64,000 nucleotides of DNA from Annona cherimola (lineage: Eukaryota > Streptophyta > Magnoliopsida > Magnoliales > Annonaceae): the NCBI GenBank assembly GCA_030490835.1, contig CM059974.1:5339501-5403500 (forward strand). The letters are read 5' to 3'. The first letter of the stretch is position 1. Each line of letters begins with the position of its first letter. Below the pieces are notes generated by a model, which saw nothing but the letters and a program-made list of their open reading frames with translations, did not search any database and was not told the origin of the DNA. Both the position numbers and the translations under genes were made by a program. Shown in pieces: positions 60,353 through 64,000 of the stretch.

Positions 60353-60481
60353 GAGTACTTGTCTCAGGAGAGTTGGTGGCTCCCATGAGCGCTCTTGCAA
60401 GGCCTTGCATGCGGGATTGATTGGCATTGAGCGCATTGCCATTGACCTCGGCTCCGGCGACTAGGAAAAAAAAAAAAAAAA
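60353..60481 (+). mobile_element. Retroposed fragment with poly(A) tail and 14-17 bp target duplication
   Basis: AAACATTCCCATAACTT occurs at 60,336-60,352 and again at 60,479-60,495; three leading A's overlap the tail, leaving CATTCCCATAACTT as the certain duplication. Between them lies ~113 bp of GC-rich unique sequence (starts GAGTACTTGTCTCAGGAG, ends GGCGACTAGG) followed by 16 A residues. One plus frame is open up to a TAG immediately before the A tract. No pol III boxes seen, so this looks like a processed cDNA piece moved by LINE machinery rather than a SINE. Source gene unknown. Confidence 0.7.
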
Positions 60482-60495
60482 CATTCCCATAACTT

Positions 60496-61576
60496 TCGTC
60501 GACAGTGTATTTTTGATTAGATTATTAAGTTGATGGTTTCAAAGTAAATGTCCGGATGCGTAATTGCGTATCCGCCACCGCAGTCCGCCAGAGTATCGGA
60601 GAGGACTGTAGATGGCGCGAGGTGCGTATTCCGCTCTCCCTCTCACTGTCGGGCTTTCTTCTGGACCGCAGATCAGACGGCGTCGCGCCGAAATGGACGG
60701 ACGGATGAGGCTGGTGACGGTGACGTCATGCCTGTCTTGTTGCGCTCTACCCACCCCGCATTAGTGTGCTGTTATAGAAAATAGAGCAGGAATGGGCAGC
60801 GCTTTCGCGGTCAACGAATGCGTCTCTTCTTTTGGAATTTCTGTTTCACGCTTTTTATTTTAGAGTTTTTCCTTGTTTGGGTTTCGGTTTTTCTTGGGTC
60901 TTTGTCGTTGAATTTTCATTTATTTTGGCTTTTGTTTTTCTGGGCTTTCCTTAATTGCTTCGGTGAATGGGTTGGTGTTTTTTGTGTGGTCTTCTTTCAA
61001 TCTCAGGGTATTGATTTTTTGTGGCGTGCTTTCGGTCGTCGGATTCCCGGGGCAAGTTGGGGCCGTTTCCAACTCTCTTTGCTGTTCATCTCTTCTTCTC
61101 CATATCGTTTTCTTTCCAAATTTCGGGCGGTTGTGGCTGGCACCCCCAACTTATTGTTTTCGCGTTCTAATTCTTTTTTGGGGGGTTTTGCTTCTGACCA
61201 TTGTGCCTGCGAATCTCTGATGGGTGATTGAGAACTCTGAGTTGTCTGGGTTTTTCGCTTTCAGTTTTTGTTACTTATTTTAATTTTGGGGCTTTTTAAT
61301 CCCTGTTTTAACGAATTGGGATCGCGTTTCTTTGGGTCATTCATCTTATTACTGCGCCAGAATTCGTGCGGTTCTATTTTCCTTTTCCAGTTCGATTGCA
61401 ACTAGCATCAAGTCCATAATTCGAGGACTTGTGTCAATCATGCATGTTTAAGATTTGCCAACTGTATTTGCTCCGGGGCAAATTGTAATCCCGGAGGGCT
61501 TAGTCAATCCTTTTCTACCAGCTATTTTATAGTTGCTGGAATTTGGGTGTTCCAATTTCGATCAGTCATTGGGGAT
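60496..61576 (+). promoter_or_regulatory. Promoter and leader region of the Raf-like kinase gene
   Basis: GC-rich from about 60,540 to 60,800, then T-rich leader-like sequence to the ATG at 61,577. Several small upstream frames are present (for example 60,818-61,231). A 5' UTR intron is possible but its borders cannot be set. Confidence 0.4.
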
Positions 61577-63871
61577 ATGGATCCAAGGAGCGGTGAGGAA
61601 GATGGGAATGGTGGAACAGCTGCAAAATCTGATGGTGGGGAGAATGCTCGTGGAGAGATGGTGAAAGGCGTTGGGAGTGTTGGGAGCATTAGTAGCAAGG
61701 ATGTGTTCTTCAGGGCAGATCGGATTGACTTGAAGAGTTTGGATTTAAAGTTGGAGAAACACCTTAGTAGGGTGTGGTCCAGGGATAGGGAATCAGTGAG
61801 GCCAAAGGAAGAATGGGAGATTGATCTCGCAAAATTGGAGACAAAATATGTTATCGCTCATGGGACGTATGGCACTGTTTATAGAGGTGTCTACGATGGT
61901 CAAGATGTCGCAGGTGCGCGAGTGATGTTCTTTCCCTCCTTGCTAGTTTTCCAGTAGATGTCTGTTTGGGGTCGAGCCTCATGTTTCTTTAATATTAACT
62001 CTTTAACTGCATGTGCTGATCCACGATTGCCTTATAAAACTATGCATGTGTACTTGTTGGTCGTTCTATGGTTACATTGTTCATGCATAGCCATGCAGCT
62101 GGTTGTACGTTTTACGTTTCTGATTTCTCATAGTTTTAATACCTACTAAGACTTGGATGTGTTTGTTTTTTTGTTTTTTTGTTTTTTTGTTTTTTTTTAA
62201 AAAAACTAATGGGTGCAAAATCTTCCCTTGTAGCTTCACCGTGACATTACCAAAAAGCTTATTTATTTTGTCTGGTCTACACAATGGTGGATATCTGTCT
62301 TTGTTCTGCTTAACCTTGTGTTTCGTATGCGCTTTTTATGTACTTTTGCTCTCTTTTGCGTCTACCCAAACGCACCTTGCTGCTTATAAAGGTGGAACAT
62401 GGGCAGCTGTCTATACTTTGGGAGGGGAATTAAGGTGAGGGAGTGGATTTAAACTGGAAAGTATTGTCGACACCTGGCATGCTGCTTGAAATTCAAGCAC
62501 CTTATACTCAAATTGGAAGGAATGAATTTTAGAAAGGAAAAGATAAAATGTTTTAGGGATGTTATTTTTGTGCGCCAACCAAGTTAGATTATAGTTTCCT
62601 TTTTAATGGAAGCGTGGCATTGAAATGGGTAACATATTTCCAAATTCGGTATGAGATTTTGGAAGAAATGTAAAAATACAGAGATTAGATTCTGCGCAAA
62701 TTTTTTAAGAAAGAAAATTTGTTTTTCCAACTCTATGCAAATTTCTGGAAAAAATAGCAAATCGAAAAGAAGAGTGAAAATGAAAAGAAAAGGAAGAAAT
62801 AAAAAAGGGAAATGTGCTGAGAAGTTCTCCGGTGATCTTGCTTTAAGAGGTGAAGTTGATGCCTCTCTTGATGAAGCTAGAGAGCTGGGAAGAAACTGCG
62901 CATGCTGAATCCGATTTAAAGTTCAGCATCATTACAAAAATAAACTTCTTTACAATTTATTTGGGATTGGGGTCTGGATTGTTATTGTTTACGTAGAAGT
63001 TGCCCAAACCCTTTTATGAATTATTGTGCTACATTTATCCCATGCATGGCTTTGACTCTTACTGGGCTTGACAACTAGGAATCATGATCTCTTTGGCTGC
63101 TGTCCATATTCCCCTGTTGGCAGTTGGAATTTTTATCATCACCATCACCGCCATCATTACTTTATTTTGGAGGGTGTTAAACTCCCAACTAGCCTATAGA
63201 ATGTTGATACTTCATTTTACAGTAATTTACATTTCATTGATTAAATGTCTAGTATCTATCTTCATATTATTTTGGTATGTTTTAGCATTTGTCATTTTAT
63301 CAGTTGGTGTGTGATGTTCTTGATCGTTATCATATGATGATAGTCATGAACCTAAGAAATTATTTTTGTTTTTATGAATAAGTTTAAAATGAAATAATTT
63401 TTGAATCAGCTCAATTATGCTATTACAGTCTACAAAATGTTCAAGCTCTGAACCTCTGATTGTTTATGACTCTGTTTTGTGTACATGCAACTAGAATACG
63501 TGAGATTTTTCTGAAGTCCTCTTGCCTTTATTTTCCTTTTTCACTGTTACATATATCTATTTTTTATTCCATCATTGCCTATGCATCTTTGATTTATACC
63601 AGTCAAAGAAAATATTACTCGTCGCTAGTTTCAGAAGTGAGGAGGGAAAGTAGATTTCATGTAGTCCTTGCTGGCTGAGTCATATTTTCGTCGAATATTT
63701 GAGAACATTTACCATTGTGATCATTGGATTCTTCTTGCTTGTTTTATAGTTAAGGTATTGGACTGGGGGGAAGATGGTTTTGCTACAAATGCTGAAACTG
63801 CTGCTCTTCGGGCATCTTTTCGTCAGGAAGTTGCTGTTTGGCATAAACTTAACCATCCGAATGTTACAAAG
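61577..63871 (+). CDS. Raf-like protein kinase (ATMRK1-like, MAPKKK group C), 5' part
   Basis: Two coding exons, 61577-61913 and 63750-63871, join in frame across a GT-AG intron (GTCGCAG|GTGCGC, TTTTATAG|TTAAGG) and give the first 153 residues; the gene continues beyond the window. The N-terminus is acidic/glycine-rich, then FFRADRIDLKSLDLKLEKHL, characteristic of the ATMRK1 group, then EEWEIDLAKLETKYVIAHGT leading into the kinase domain. The glycine loop is GTYGTV (residues 96-101), the catalytic lysine is in VAVKV (Lys114, formed at the exon junction) and the alpha-C glutamate is in FRQEVAVW (Glu139). The start is the first ATG in frame with this conserved block; only a GTG lies upstream in the same frame. 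These kinases are predicted cytosolic Ser/Thr (dual-specificity-like) kinases; substrates are not well defined. The catalytic loop and C-lobe are not visible. Confidence 0.92.
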
Positions 63872-64000
63872 GTAAAAACATTTTCAGAAACAAGGATTGT
63901 CAACTGAATGCTATATTTTAAAGGTTTGGAAGTAACATGCATCAGGTAGCTAGAAACATTAATAATCTTTGGTCGAAAACTAAGAGGATCTGGCTTTCTT
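63872..64000 (+). other. Start of intron 2 of the kinase gene
   Basis: Follows the donor AAG|GTAAAA at 63,872; no further exon is recognisable before the window ends. Confidence 0.6.

Noticed and set aside
60548..61231. 78- and 137-codon frames upstream of the kinase ATG
   Set aside because: T-rich leader and promoter sequence; no domain, and the conserved kinase N-terminus starts at 61,577.

Overview
This is a nuclear window from a flowering plant. Every supported gene is an intron-bearing plant gene with GT-AG (once GC-AG) introns, and the gene-free DNA is AT-rich and packed with plant-type repeats: a Ty1/copia LTR retrotransposon end, RTE-type LINEs, tRNA-derived SINEs and many fold-back MITEs. 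The window does not identify the species. Long repeat-filled introns fit a woody magnoliid or early-diverging eudicot, but that is a guess.

Layout. (1) 1-8,815, plus strand: the last ten exons of a TTC27-type tetratricopeptide repeat gene. The left window edge cuts an antisense copia element lying upstream of these exons, presumably in an intron. One 3.46 kb intron holds a 5'-truncated LINE and two large fold-back elements; the next intron holds an Au-like SINE. (2) 12,992-13,192, minus strand: an intronless gene for a 66-residue protein with a TATA box. (3) 16,267-26,371, minus strand: a complete NETWORKED-1/KIP1-like actin-binding coiled-coil protein of 1,910 aa in three coding exons, with a leader extending to about 27.5 kb. 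(4) 39,330-45,129, minus strand: a complete TSO1/TCX (CPP family) tandem-CXC DNA-binding protein of 811 aa in ten exons, one intron of which has a GC donor. (5) 61,577-63,871, plus strand: the first two coding exons of a Raf-like protein kinase (ATMRK1-like) that runs off the right edge. The stretches 27.5-39.3 kb and 45.3-60.5 kb have no credible gene.

The genes do not form a pathway; they are housekeeping or developmental genes separated by repeat-rich DNA. I saw no defence system, biosynthetic cluster or other novel multi-gene system. The most unusual content is the mobile DNA. It includes a Mutator-like fold-back MITE with a perfect 9-bp target duplication, whose relatives carry nested palindromes. 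It also includes an RTE LINE reduced to its two ends with a perfect 16-bp duplication, an internally deleted SINE, a poly(A)-tailed retroposed fragment with a 14-17 bp duplication, and a plastid 23S rRNA scrap next to an LTR. In the genes, an exact 231-bp (11-heptad) repeat in the NET1 exon, the GC-AG intron and the 66-aa gene deserve attention.

Exon boundaries were set by hand from splice sites, reading-frame continuity and remembered family features, without alignment software.
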